Below, one piece after another: positions 1 through 6,771 of a stretch of DNA of 7,085 nucleotides. Where the stretch lies: the NCBI GenBank assembly GCA_005800795.1, contig SYEN01000166.1, forward strand, positions 1 through 7,085. The letters are read 5' to 3'. A model generated the notes under the pieces. It was given only the letters and a program-made list of their open reading frames with translations. It had not been told where the DNA came from and searched no databases. This DNA comes from Burkholderiales bacterium. GTDB lineage: Bacteria > Pseudomonadota > Gammaproteobacteria > Burkholderiales > SG8-41. A program made the translations under genes and the position numbers. Position 1 is the first letter of the stretch. Every line of letters starts with the position of its first letter.

Positions 1-195
1 ATCAACACTGCGAACAACGATTTTCTGAACCACAGCGCACCCACGCAGCAAGGCTGGGGCTATTGCGTGTTCGGCAAAGTCACCGCCGGCATGGATGTCG
101 TCGACAAAATCGGCAAGGTTCGCACCGGCAGTAGCGGCTTTCATCAGGACGTGCCGGTGGACGACGTGCTCATTCAAAAAGCCACCATCGTTTAA
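1..195 (+). CDS. ppiB: Peptidyl-prolyl cis-trans isomerase B, cyclophilin type (3' end only)
   Basis: This is the C-terminal 64 residues of a cyclophilin, cut by the window edge and read in frame 1 to a TAA stop at 193-195. Cyclophilins catalyse cis-trans isomerisation of Xaa-Pro bonds and assist protein folding. The visible part contains the family's closing segments: QGWGYCVFGKVTAGMDVVDK, which matches the typical GWGYAVFGKVxxGMDVVDxI block, then IGKVRTG, then HQDVPVDDVLIQKATIV, which matches the usual HxDVPxxxVxIxKA ending. The N-terminus and the FHRxI and QxGD catalytic segments lie outside the window, so a signal peptide cannot be ruled out. The PpiB (cytoplasmic) assignment rests on this tail and on lpxH following after 38 bases, an arrangement common in Burkholderiales. 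Confidence 0.93.
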   Translation: MNTANNDFLNHSAPTQQGWGYCVFGKVTAGMDVVDKIGKVRTGSSGFHQDVPVDDVLIQKATIV

Positions 196-233
196 TCACG
201 GCGCGTGGATCGCGGATCAGGAACACCTTCTGC

Positions 234-950
234 ATGCCGCACACGCTGTTCATTTCCGATCTGCATCTGGCTGCCGAGCGCCCGCAGATCAACACCCAAT
301 TTTTCGATTTTATCGAGAACATTGCACCGGCCGCCGAGGCGCTTTACATCCTCGGCGACCTGTTTGAATATTGGGCCGGTGACGATGATCTCAACGATCC
401 GCTGAATGCGGCGGTGGCACAAGCACTGTCAACGCTGGCATGCAAGAACGTCCTCATGTATTTCATGCAAGGCAATCGCGATCTGCTGCTCGGCGAACAC
501 TACGCCGCTCGCTGTGGCATGCAAATCATCGCCGACCCCACCGTGATCGACCTTTATGGCTCGCGCACCCTGCTGATGCACGGCGACACCCTTTGCACCG
601 ACGACATCGAATACCAGAAATTCCGCACCTACGCCCGCAACCCGGCCACGCAGCAAAGGTTTCTCGCGCAGCCGCTGGCCGCGAGGCACCAACAACTACG
701 CGGCATGCGCATGCAAAGCGAAGCCAGCAAAAGCGTCAAGTCAATGGACATCATGGATGTATCATCTGCCACCGTCGAGCAAGCGCTGCGCGCACACGGT
801 CACCCGCGCCTGATCCATGGCCACACACACCGGCCGGCGAAGCATTTGCATCATGTGGATGGGCGCAACTGCGAACGATGGGTGCTCAGTGATTGGCAAA
901 GTAAAGCACATTATTTGCGGTGTGACGAACAGGCTTGCACAGCGATCTAA
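234..950 (+). CDS. lpxH: UDP-2,3-diacylglucosamine diphosphatase LpxH
   Basis: LpxH hydrolyses UDP-2,3-diacylglucosamine to lipid X plus UMP, the fourth step of lipid A synthesis, at the cytoplasmic face of the inner membrane. The 238-residue product has the usual family length and the calcineurin-like metallophosphoesterase motifs in order: SDLHL with D9 and H11, GDLFEYW with D42, the GNRD block with N81, R82 and D83, HGD with H116 and D118, and the closing GHTHRP with H195, H197 and H199. These are the expected ligands for a dinuclear Mn centre. The ATG at 234 is favoured because MPHTLFISDLHL is the canonical LpxH opening and AGGAA lies at 219-223, ten bases upstream. It follows ppiB by 38 bases and is probably co-transcribed with it. 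No key residue appears to be missing. Confidence 0.96.
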   Translation: MPHTLFISDLHLAAERPQINTQFFDFIENIAPAAEALYILGDLFEYWAGDDDLNDPLNAAVAQALSTLACKNVLMYFMQGNRDLLLGEHYAARCGMQIIADPTVIDLYGSRTLLMHGDTLCTDDIEYQKFRTYARNPATQQRFLAQPLAARHQQLRGMRMQSEASKSVKSMDIMDVSSATVEQALRAHGHPRLIHGHTHRPAKHLHHVDGRNCERWVLSDWQSKAHYLRCDEQACTAI

Positions 951-1108
951 AACAACAAATGGGGCGTATCCTCAATCGCGAATCTAGGCAATATGGCCCA
1001 ATTTTGGGCAGCCCGTTAAGTCTCAGTCTGAAACAATCAGCCCAGCAATCCTCGCGGACCAGCTACCAGCGCGCACGGCAGGCACACCCTCAGTGCAGTT
1101 AGATTGAC

Positions 1109-1912
1109 ATGAGAAACACTTTGCTCACGCATTTGTTCTTGAACGCTTTTTCTCGCGTATCTTTTAACCGGACAAGGGGTATGGCCGCTTGCGTATCGTG
1201 GTCTACTGTGGTCCGTTGGGATGGTCTCGCCGTTCTGGCTCTGCTATGGACAACATCAGCTATTGCGCAACCCACCCCTGCCCCCACCTGCAAAATTTTC
1301 GATCGCGAGTTGCAAGGTCGCTACAGTGGTGGTTGTGTCAACGGCCTAGCGGAAGGCTGGGGCAAAGCAGATGGTATTGCGCTTTACGACGGATCTTTCA
1401 GTGCTGGCAAAAAACACGGTAGGGGCACTAAATCCTGGCCGGCCAGCGGCGACCATTATGAGGGGGAATTTGTCGACGACCGCAAGGAAGGTATAGGGAT
1501 CTATACCTGGGGACATAGTTCTGCTTGGCCCGGCGAAAAATACAGCGGAAGATTCATAAACGACATGCGTCACAGCTTGGGTACTTATGAGTGGCCCGGG
1601 GGCGACCGTTACACCGGACCATGGGAATACGATCAACCCGTTGGCGCCGCCTTACCAGCCATGCGCGCGCGCGCGCGTGCCTACCTTGAAGCCAAGGCGG
1701 CAGTTTCACGTCCAGGTATCTCTGTATGCCGCGAAATGAAGGTTGGCATCGTCACCCTTGAACGCATCCATGGCACGGTTGCCGCCGCCCGCGAAGAACA
1801 TATTGAAGTGCGCATAGATTATGCCGGCTTGATGGGCCACGTAATACGCGGCGTGGACGTGCACAAGGATGTTGTAGTCAAGGACGATTTTCCGAACTGG
1901 AGCCCGTGCTGA
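1109..1912 (+). CDS. Secreted MORN-repeat protein of unknown function
   Basis: The longest reading has 267 residues. Four MORN repeats (YxGxxxxGxxxGxG type) begin at Y72, Y93, Y117 and Y145, and a truncated fifth (RYTGPW) begins at R167. The fourth is degenerate. MORN repeats form elongated beta-hairpin sheets that often mediate protein or lipid contact; no enzyme activity is implied. The tail (about 205-267) is predicted beta-rich with no recognised domain. A hydrophobic stretch LAVLALLWTTSAIA (40-53) followed by QPTPAP looks like a signal peptide cut after AIA, which places the protein in the periplasm or outside the cell. The start is uncertain: ATG 1109 gives a long 53-residue leader, ATG 1181 a normal 29-residue one, and GTG 1208 a 20-residue one. 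None has a well-spaced Shine-Dalgarno sequence. The stop is one base before the desaturase ATG, suggesting translational coupling. Confidence 0.8.
   Translation: MRNTLLTHLFLNAFSRVSFNRTRGMAACVSWSTVVRWDGLAVLALLWTTSAIAQPTPAPTCKIFDRELQGRYSGGCVNGLAEGWGKADGIALYDGSFSAGKKHGRGTKSWPASGDHYEGEFVDDRKEGIGIYTWGHSSAWPGEKYSGRFINDMRHSLGTYEWPGGDRYTGPWEYDQPVGAALPAMRARARAYLEAKAAVSRPGISVCREMKVGIVTLERIHGTVAAAREEHIEVRIDYAGLMGHVIRGVDVHKDVVVKDDFPNWSPC
1661..1680. repeat. Short (GC)n alternating tract inside the MORN gene
   Basis: An uninterrupted alternating G/C run spans 1663-1677, flanked by AT and TG so that alternating purine-pyrimidine sequence covers 1661-1680. It encodes the MRARARA segment just after the last MORN repeat. 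Such tracts can slip during replication or adopt Z-DNA, and a change of length not divisible by three would knock out the MORN gene and uncouple the desaturase. Phase variation is speculation; the tract is only about 15 bases long. Confidence 0.6.
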
Positions 1913-1913
1913 C

Positions 1914-2930
1914 ATGCTCGACCTCACGACCGGGCAACCTCTGCTGACACAGTTTTACACGGTCGTGTTTCACTTCGCCAAGGCCGTGCTGTTCTTTCTG
2001 CAGCGCGACTCGTTTCTGTATTGGCCGTTTCTGATTTCGACCGTGGTCATCGGCGCACTGGCGTGGCGGTTTGGCTATACGAAACTGCGCGCGTCCGGCA
2101 CCGCCACCTGGCGCGAGTTTCAGCGGCGCTTTTTGGGCAAGGCGCTGTGGTGGCATCCCTCTTCACGTCTCGACTACAGTTTTTACTTCATCAATGCCGT
2201 ACTGTTTCCGTTGCTGGTGGGGCCCCTGCTGTTCAACGAAGCCACCATTGCCCGCTTCCTTGATGCCCTGACGGGCGTCACCGCCGGCAGCGTTGTAACG
2301 CAGGGCATCGCCATCAAAGTGCTTTACACGGTGCTGTTTTTCATCGCGTACGATTTCGGCCGCTTTGTCGCGCACAGCCTGTTGCACGACGTGCCACTGC
2401 TGTGGGAGTTTCACAAGGTGCATCACTCCGCCGAGGTGTTGACGCCGTTCACCAGCTTTCGCGCGCATCCCGTCGATCTCGCCCTGATGTATTGGGTGCC
2501 GGCGCTTACCACGGGCCTGATGGCGTGGCTGTTTCACCGGTTCATCGACAATAATCTTGGCGTTTATACGTTTCTCGGCCTGCACGTGATTTTCTGGATC
2601 GGCAATCTGATCGGCAATTTGCGCCACTGGCAGGTGTGGCTGTCGTATGGCGAAAAAACCAACCATTGGCTAATCAGCCCGGCGCATCATCAATTGCATC
2701 ACAGCATTGAGCCGCAACACATCGGCTGCAATCGCGGGTTTGAAATCGCCGTATGGGACAGGCTGTATGGCACGCTGTGCATACCCGCCAGCGAACCAGA
2801 GACTTTCAGGATGGGCCTCGGCGATGGCACCGACGGCCAATGGCGCAGCGTAAGCCGCTTGTATTTCTGGCCGTTTGTGCTCGCGTTCAAGCGGCTTGCC
2901 AGCAGCAATTCGCCCGTGGGCAAGAAATAA
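1914..2930 (+). CDS. Sterol desaturase / fatty acid hydroxylase superfamily membrane protein
   Basis: This 338-residue integral membrane protein belongs to the fatty acid hydroxylase superfamily, diiron enzymes that hydroxylate or desaturate lipids using O2. The histidine clusters expected to bind two irons are present: HSLLH (H154, H158), HKVHH (H167, H170, H171) and HHQLHH (H258, H259, H262, H263), with RAHP (H185) and H238 as further conserved positions. Hydrophobic segments at about 34-52, 88-107, 132-150, 189-207 and 216-234 are consistent with a multi-pass inner-membrane enzyme whose His boxes face the cytoplasm. The ATG at 1914 lies one base after the stop of the MORN gene, with GGAG at about 1899-1902 as a possible ribosome site, so the two are probably translationally coupled. 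The substrate (sterol or hopanoid, fatty acid, carotenoid or ether lipid) cannot be told from the sequence. No electron-transfer partner is encoded nearby. Confidence 0.88.
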   Translation: MLDLTTGQPLLTQFYTVVFHFAKAVLFFLQRDSFLYWPFLISTVVIGALAWRFGYTKLRASGTATWREFQRRFLGKALWWHPSSRLDYSFYFINAVLFPLLVGPLLFNEATIARFLDALTGVTAGSVVTQGIAIKVLYTVLFFIAYDFGRFVAHSLLHDVPLLWEFHKVHHSAEVLTPFTSFRAHPVDLALMYWVPALTTGLMAWLFHRFIDNNLGVYTFLGLHVIFWIGNLIGNLRHWQVWLSYGEKTNHWLISPAHHQLHHSIEPQHIGCNRGFEIAVWDRLYGTLCIPASEPETFRMGLGDGTDGQWRSVSRLYFWPFVLAFKRLASSNSPVGKK

Positions 2931-3041
2931 AAACTCAATAAAAACAAATACTTATAAAAACATAGTTCTGGCGCGTAAATTGGTCTCTAAATCCATCGCG
3001 CGCGCAAACGGGCCACTGGGGTTCGCAACTTTATCGCGAAA

Positions 3042-3062
3042 GGCTGGGCGCTACCCGCAGCC
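3042..3062 (-). terminator. Possible hairpin terminator after the CoA-transferase gene
   Basis: An imperfect inverted repeat, GGCTGGG at 3042-3048 against CCCGCAGCC at 3054-3062, can form about seven base pairs with one bulged G and a short loop. It lies 13 bases beyond the stop of the minus-strand CoA-transferase, in the convergent gap with the desaturase gene. On the minus strand it is followed by only a short T-rich stretch (TTTCGCGATAAAG), so as an intrinsic terminator it is weak. It could also serve the plus-strand unit. Confidence 0.35.
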
Positions 3063-3075
3063 TACGCACAGCGCA

Positions 3076-4470
3076 TTATTCCATCTCGCGCACGTTCGGC
3101 CCGGCGACCAGTGGCATCTCCGTCATGGCGATGATTTCGTCGGCAGTAAAGCCCGGCGCCACTGCGTCGATCACGAACCGCTTGCCATCCCAGCGCAGCA
3201 CCGTAAGATCGGTCACCACGTAGCTCACGCAGCCCTGCCCCGTCAGCGGATAGGTGCATTGCTTGCGCAGCTTGGGGCGGCCTTTGCTGTCGGTGTGCTC
3301 GAGCACGATGATCAGATCGCCTTTGCCCGAGAGCAAATCCATCGCGCCGCCAATGCCGCCGCGAATCGCGTCGGCCGTGCTCCAGTTGGCGACACTCGCG
3401 GTAGCATCGACTTCGTACGCACCGAGAATCACCGTATCGATATGCCCGCCACGCGCCATCTCGAATGACGTCACGCTGTCGAAGAAAGACGCACCCGGCT
3501 GCAAGGCCACAAACTGGCCTGCCGCATTGTAAACATCCGGGTCGATATCCTTGTCTTCAGTCACCATTTCGCCGTAGCCCAGCACGCCGTTTTCCGCGTG
3601 CAGAATCACATCGCGGCCCTTGAGATAATTCGACACCATGGTGGGAATACCCACGCCAAGATTGACGTACGTGCCTTCGCGCACCAGCTTTGCGGCGTTC
3701 TTCGCGATTTGCTGGCGCGTCACCGCCGGCTTGTTGTTATAGAGACGCGGCTTGTCCGAAGGCCGCCGCTCAGGCCGGCGATAGGCCTTGGTGTCCATGG
3801 TTTCCTGCGTGAGGATCACGCGCTCAACAAAGATGCCCGGCAGATCCACCAGCTCGGGCGGAATCACGCCAGGTTCGACAATTTCATCCACTTCAACAAT
3901 CGCAAGACGCGCGGCCTTGCCGAATGCCGGGTTGAAATTCTGGCTGCCGCCACGAAACTGCACGTTGCCCAATTTGTCGGCACGATAGCCACGCAGCAAG
4001 GCGTAATCCAGGTGAATGGCTTTTTCGAACACATACTGCTTGCCGTCGAATTCGCGCAGCTCGCGGCCCTTCACCAAATCGGTGCCTACACTGGTCGGCG
4101 AATAAAACCCGGCAAGCCCCGCCCCGCCAGCGCGGCAACGCTCAACCAGTATGCCCTGCGGCACCAATTCCACTTCGAGCTTGCCTTCGTTGATTTGCTG
4201 CTCGCTCGCGGTGGGTGAGCCCGGGCGCACCGAAAACGCCACCACGATTCTTTTCACCTGATTATTTTCCGCAAGAATCTGCCCGCGTGTCGCGCCCGGA
4301 TCACCCAGCGAGTTGGCGACAATGGTCAGGTTTTTCGTGCCCTTGTCACGCAGCGCCTTGATGAGTGTGGTGGCAAAGCGATGCGCCACGCCAAAGCCTG
4401 CGATAGCGACTACCGCGCCATCCTGAATGTCCGCCAGCGCCTGCTGTGCCGAAGCAACGACCTTGTTCAT
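3076..4470 (-). CDS. Single-chain 3-oxoacid / acyl-CoA:carboxylate CoA-transferase (A and B halves fused)
   Basis: Family I CoA-transferases move CoA from an acyl-CoA to a carboxylate through a glutamyl-CoA intermediate. This 464-residue product carries both halves that are usually separate subunits (ScoA/ScoB, AtoD/AtoA). The A half, about 1-235, has IAGFGV at 22-27, GAGLAGFYSPTSVGT at 116-130 and LDYALLRGYRADKLGNV with QNFNP at about 154-181. A linker around 235-250 leads to the B half, which has NLGVGIPT at 270-277, HAENGVLG with the predicted nucleophile E293, and GIGGAMDL at 372-379, the conserved glycine-rich loop near the active site. The start ATG (complement of 4468-4470) is preceded by a GAGAG-like ribosome site. 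The gene lies downstream of a TctC gene on the same strand, 162 bases away, which suggests it activates an imported organic acid. The acid is unknown; acetoacetate or succinate specificity is only a family default. Confidence 0.88.
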   Translation of the reverse strand: MNKVVASAQQALADIQDGAVVAIAGFGVAHRFATTLIKALRDKGTKNLTIVANSLGDPGATRGQILAENNQVKRIVVAFSVRPGSPTASEQQINEGKLEVELVPQGILVERCRAGGAGLAGFYSPTSVGTDLVKGRELREFDGKQYVFEKAIHLDYALLRGYRADKLGNVQFRGGSQNFNPAFGKAARLAIVEVDEIVEPGVIPPELVDLPGIFVERVILTQETMDTKAYRRPERRPSDKPRLYNNKPAVTRQQIAKNAAKLVREGTYVNLGVGIPTMVSNYLKGRDVILHAENGVLGYGEMVTEDKDIDPDVYNAAGQFVALQPGASFFDSVTSFEMARGGHIDTVILGAYEVDATASVANWSTADAIRGGIGGAMDLLSGKGDLIIVLEHTDSKGRPKLRKQCTYPLTGQGCVSYVVTDLTVLRWDGKRFVIDAVAPGFTADEIIAMTEMPLVAGPNVREME

Positions 4471-4520
4471 TGTGATCTCTCGAAAAAAAATAAATTAAAA
4501 CAGCTACTTACAATACTTTC

Positions 4521-4622
4521 CTAGTTGGGCTGGCTGCGTAAACCATGGCCCTGCATCACCGCGCTGGCGCCGTTCAAAAATGTGCGCGTGACCTTAGCAG
4601 TCTGGTTATAGGCCGTCAACGC
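4521..4622 (-). pseudogene. Possible 3' stub of a lost gene (amidohydrolase-like tail?)
   Basis: Between the TctC and CoA-transferase genes, the minus strand holds an open stretch that ends at TAG (complement of 4521-4523) and reads ALTAYNQTAKV followed by TRTFLNGASAVMQGHGLR and SQPN. No start codon or ribosome site sits at its head, and it lies just after the TctC stop in another frame. The phrase VTRTFLNG, then AV, a short turn and a Pro near the end, resembles the closing strand of cyclic amidohydrolases (hydantoinase, allantoinase or dihydroorotase type), where VxxTFVxGxxV is typical. That likeness is from memory of the family pattern and is weak. It may be a deletion remnant of a gene once sitting in this operon, or a chance open frame in GC-rich DNA. 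The rest of the 4471-4632 gap holds an A/T-rich tract (4483-4500) and no convincing promoter. Confidence 0.25.
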
Positions 4623-4632
4623 AGAGTCCGTA

Positions 4633-5625
4633 TTACTGCGGCGGGATTTTCGCTTCACGAATGACCTTCGCCCACTTGGGAATTTCCGCCATTACATATT
4701 TGCGAAACGGTTCGCTGCCTGCGTTGCCGCCACTGGCGGGCACGATGCCCTGGCTCACCAAACGATCCTTGACTTCGGAAAACTCCAGCGCCTTCACCAT
4801 GTCACCGCTCAGGCGATTGAGGATGGCGGGTGGGGTGGCAACCGGCACGACCAGACCGTACCACGAACTGGCGTCGTAACCCGCCAGGCCCGCTTCACTC
4901 ACCGTCGGCACCTGCGGCAAGGCGGCGCTGCGCTGCGGTGTCGACACCGCGATCGCCCGTAATCGGCCCTGCTCAATCGGCGACAGTGTGGTCGCCAGCG
5001 AGCTGAACATGAGTTGCGCCTCGCCACTGACCGTGGCTATGGTCGACGGTGCGCCGCCTTTATATGGCACGTGCACCATGCTGAGTTTTGCCATCGACAC
5101 AAACAGTTCCATCTGCAAGTGCGTGATATTGCCGGTACCGCCGGAGGCGTAATTCAGTTTTCCCGGATGCGCGCGAGCCAGCGCGATCAACTCCTTGACA
5201 CTTTTCGCCGGCACTGACGGATGTATCACCAGTGCAGACGCCCCCATACCGATCAACGATACAAAACCAAAATCCCTGGTGATATCAAACGGCAGCTTCG
5301 CGAACAACGCGGGGGCGCCCAACGTTGCGTTGGCCAGATACATGGCATGACCGTCGGGCGTTGAGCGCGCCACCATCTCGGCAGCGATAATGCCCGCGGC
5401 GCCTGGACGGTTTTCCACCACCACCGGCTGACCTAGCGATTCCGACAGCCGCTGCGACACTGCGCGCGCAGCCACATCGGTGGCGCCGCCAGGCGCAAAG
5501 CCTGACACGATGCGAACGGGACGTGACGGAAAGCCGGACTGCGCCTCAACCAAGGGGATGGTCGCCCACCCTGATGCCATTCCCATCAGCCACGCAACTG
5601 CTACGGATTGTTTGACTGTTCGCAT
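4633..5625 (-). CDS. TctC/Bug-family periplasmic solute-binding protein (first paralogue)
   Basis: Bug/TctC proteins are periplasmic receptors that bind small carboxylates, sometimes with TctAB membrane partners and often as orphans. The 330-residue product has the usual length. Residues 1-28 form a signal peptide (hydrophobic AVAWLMGMASGWA, cleavage near VEA-Q). Family motifs follow: RPVRIVSGFAPGGATD (35-50), whose PGG-D loop contributes to carboxylate binding in known structures; GQPVVVENRPGAAG (65-78); LNYASGGTG (157-165); HVPYKGGAP (185-193); and LPQVPTVSEAG (236-246) followed by SWYGL. The C-terminus IREAKIPPQ appears intact. The ATG at 5625 gives a normal signal peptide, but upstream pairing with 16S rRNA is poor. 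It is divergent from a second TctC gene and probably leads the minus-strand unit that includes the CoA-transferase. The ligand cannot be told from the sequence. Confidence 0.92.
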   Translation of the reverse strand: MRTVKQSVAVAWLMGMASGWATIPLVEAQSGFPSRPVRIVSGFAPGGATDVAARAVSQRLSESLGQPVVVENRPGAAGIIAAEMVARSTPDGHAMYLANATLGAPALFAKLPFDITRDFGFVSLIGMGASALVIHPSVPAKSVKELIALARAHPGKLNYASGGTGNITHLQMELFVSMAKLSMVHVPYKGGAPSTIATVSGEAQLMFSSLATTLSPIEQGRLRAIAVSTPQRSAALPQVPTVSEAGLAGYDASSWYGLVVPVATPPAILNRLSGDMVKALEFSEVKDRLVSQGIVPASGGNAGSEPFRKYVMAEIPKWAKVIREAKIPPQ

Positions 5626-5743
5626 GATGCGCCGAATTTACCAGCACGCGACGCGCAGGGCCAGTCGGGACTCAACGGCGCGATGATCTGCGGTATAGTT
5701 AGCCCTTCGAGCTTTACGTTTTGAAGCTTTGCCTTCCTCACCC
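5626..5743. promoter_or_regulatory. Divergent control region between the two TctC genes, with an imperfect inverted repeat
   Basis: These 118 bases separate two genes read outward, so promoters for both should lie here. A TATAGT at 5694-5699 could be a plus-strand -10 box, but no good -35 lies 16-18 bases upstream. Just after it, CTTCGA (5705-5710) and TTGAAG (5721-5726) form an imperfect inverted repeat with a 10-base spacer, and AGCTT (5710-5714) pairs with AAGCT (5724-5728). This could be a regulator site or an mRNA hairpin near the start of the plus-strand gene. No regulator gene is present in the window. Confidence 0.4.
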
Positions 5744-6751
5744 ATGTCCACAGTCTGTCTGACGTTGCGTTCGCTCTGGTGTGCTGCCGGTGCGTTGTTA
5801 ATCTGTGTCGCCGTGCAAAACGTAGTGGCCGCAACACCTTCCACCGCGACGGCATACCCCGCAAGACCGATACGCATGATCGTCCCCTTCGCACCCGGCG
5901 GCGGCGCTGACATGATGGCGCGCACCATCACAGTACGTTACACCGAAACCTGGGGGCAGCCGGTGATCGTCGACAACCGCGCAGGAGGAGGCGGCAACAT
6001 CGGCACCGACATTGTGGCCAAGGCGCCGGCTGACGGACACACGCTGCTATTCAACACCAATGCCACCATTGTCATCAATCCGCACCTGGGCAAGATCAGC
6101 TTCGACCCCATCGGCGATTTTGCACCGGTGACTCAAGCGGCGGTGCTGCCCTTCGCCCTGCTGCTGCATCCCACCGTGCCCGCCAAGTCGGTGGCTGAGC
6201 TGGTGTCTCTGGTCAGAGCCAAACCGGGCGAATTCAATTACGGCTCGTCAGGCAGCGGCGGCGGCGCGCATCTCGCCGGCGAGAGCCTGCGCATGATGGC
6301 CAAACTCAGCATGACGCACGTGCCCTACAAGGGCGCAGCGCCCGCGCTGGTGGCGCTGCTCGGCGGCGAAATCCGCTTCATGTTCGTCAGCATCCTCACG
6401 GCGACGCCGCTGATCGACAGCGGTAAGGTGCGCGTGATCGGCGTCAGCAGCAAAAAGCGTTCGCCGTCACTGCCAAATATCCCCGCAGTGGCTGAAACAC
6501 CGGGGCTGGCGGGCTTTGAATCGGATTTGTGGTACGGCCTGCTCGCACCCGCGAAGACCCCGCCGGCCATCGTCGACAAGCTGTATCAGGAAACACGCCG
6601 CATACTTTTGCTGCCTGACGTACGCAACCGTTTCGAGCCGTCGGGCACCAATATTGTCGGCAATTCGCCGGCGGAATTCGCCAAAATCATCAAGGATGAT
6701 TTTGCGCGCTGGGGTGGCGTGATTAAAGCGGCAGGACTCAAAGTCGAGTAA
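5744..6751 (+). CDS. TctC/Bug-family periplasmic solute-binding protein (second paralogue)
   Basis: This second carboxylate-binding receptor is clearly a diverged paralogue of the minus-strand one. Read from ATG 5744 it has 335 residues; a TTG at 5729 would add five (MPSSP), and neither start has a strong ribosome site, so ATG is preferred. Residues 1 to about 30 form a signal peptide (LWCAAGALLICVAVQNVVAA). Motifs in order are RPIRMIVPFAPGGGAD (41-56), GQPVIVDNRAGGGGNIG (71-87), FNYGSSGSGGG (164-174), HVPYKGAAP (192-200), LPNIPAVAE (243-251) and ESDLWYGLLAP (259-269). The glycine-rich loops and the ligand-loop neighbours differ from the first paralogue (GGGAD versus GGATD), so the ligands may differ. 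It ends 20 bases before the ThDP-enzyme start and is likely co-transcribed with it, which hints that the bound ligand or its product is a 2-oxo acid. Confidence 0.92.
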   Translation: MSTVCLTLRSLWCAAGALLICVAVQNVVAATPSTATAYPARPIRMIVPFAPGGGADMMARTITVRYTETWGQPVIVDNRAGGGGNIGTDIVAKAPADGHTLLFNTNATIVINPHLGKISFDPIGDFAPVTQAAVLPFALLLHPTVPAKSVAELVSLVRAKPGEFNYGSSGSGGGAHLAGESLRMMAKLSMTHVPYKGAAPALVALLGGEIRFMFVSILTATPLIDSGKVRVIGVSSKKRSPSLPNIPAVAETPGLAGFESDLWYGLLAPAKTPPAIVDKLYQETRRILLLPDVRNRFEPSGTNIVGNSPAEFAKIIKDDFARWGGVIKAAGLKVE

Positions 6752-6758
6752 TTCAAAA

Positions 6759-6764
6759 AAGGAG
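6759..6764 (+). promoter_or_regulatory. Strong Shine-Dalgarno sequence selecting a TTG start
   Basis: AAGGAG at 6759-6764 lies seven bases before TTG 6772. It is the best ribosome site in the window, and no in-frame ATG lies near it. It therefore fixes the ThDP-enzyme start at a TTG codon. Confidence 0.8.
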
Positions 6765-6771
6765 ATTTCAT

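Noticed and set aside
703..714. Perfect 12-base palindrome GCATGCGCATGC as an operator
   Set aside because: It lies deep inside the lpxH coding sequence and encodes part of the ordinary GMRMQ stretch, with no nearby promoter.
996..1009. Small hairpin (GCCCA, loop ATTT, TGGGC) downstream of lpxH as a terminator
   Set aside because: The stem is only five base pairs and no T-run follows on either strand. It lies 46 bases after the stop, so there is little to separate it from chance.
2163..2666. Long minus-strand open frame (167 codons) inside the desaturase gene
   Set aside because: It lies wholly opposite a gene with clear diiron His boxes, has low-complexity charged composition, and no recognisable motif. 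It is a shadow frame produced by GC-rich codon use.
2931..3075. Possible small gene or RNA in the convergent gap between desaturase and CoA-transferase
   Set aside because: The left part is A/T-rich and stop-dense. The right part holds only a weak hairpin. No open frame with a start and ribosome site is visible.
3598..4218. Long plus-strand open frame (206 codons) opposite the CoA-transferase
   Set aside because: The opposite strand encodes a well-motifed CoA-transferase over the same bases. The plus-strand translation shows no family motif and no ribosome site.
4633..6751. The two TctC genes as a recent inverted duplication or mobile-element ends
   Set aside because: The proteins share family motifs but differ at most positions between them, and no matching nucleotide ends, target duplication or transposase is present. 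They are old paralogues.
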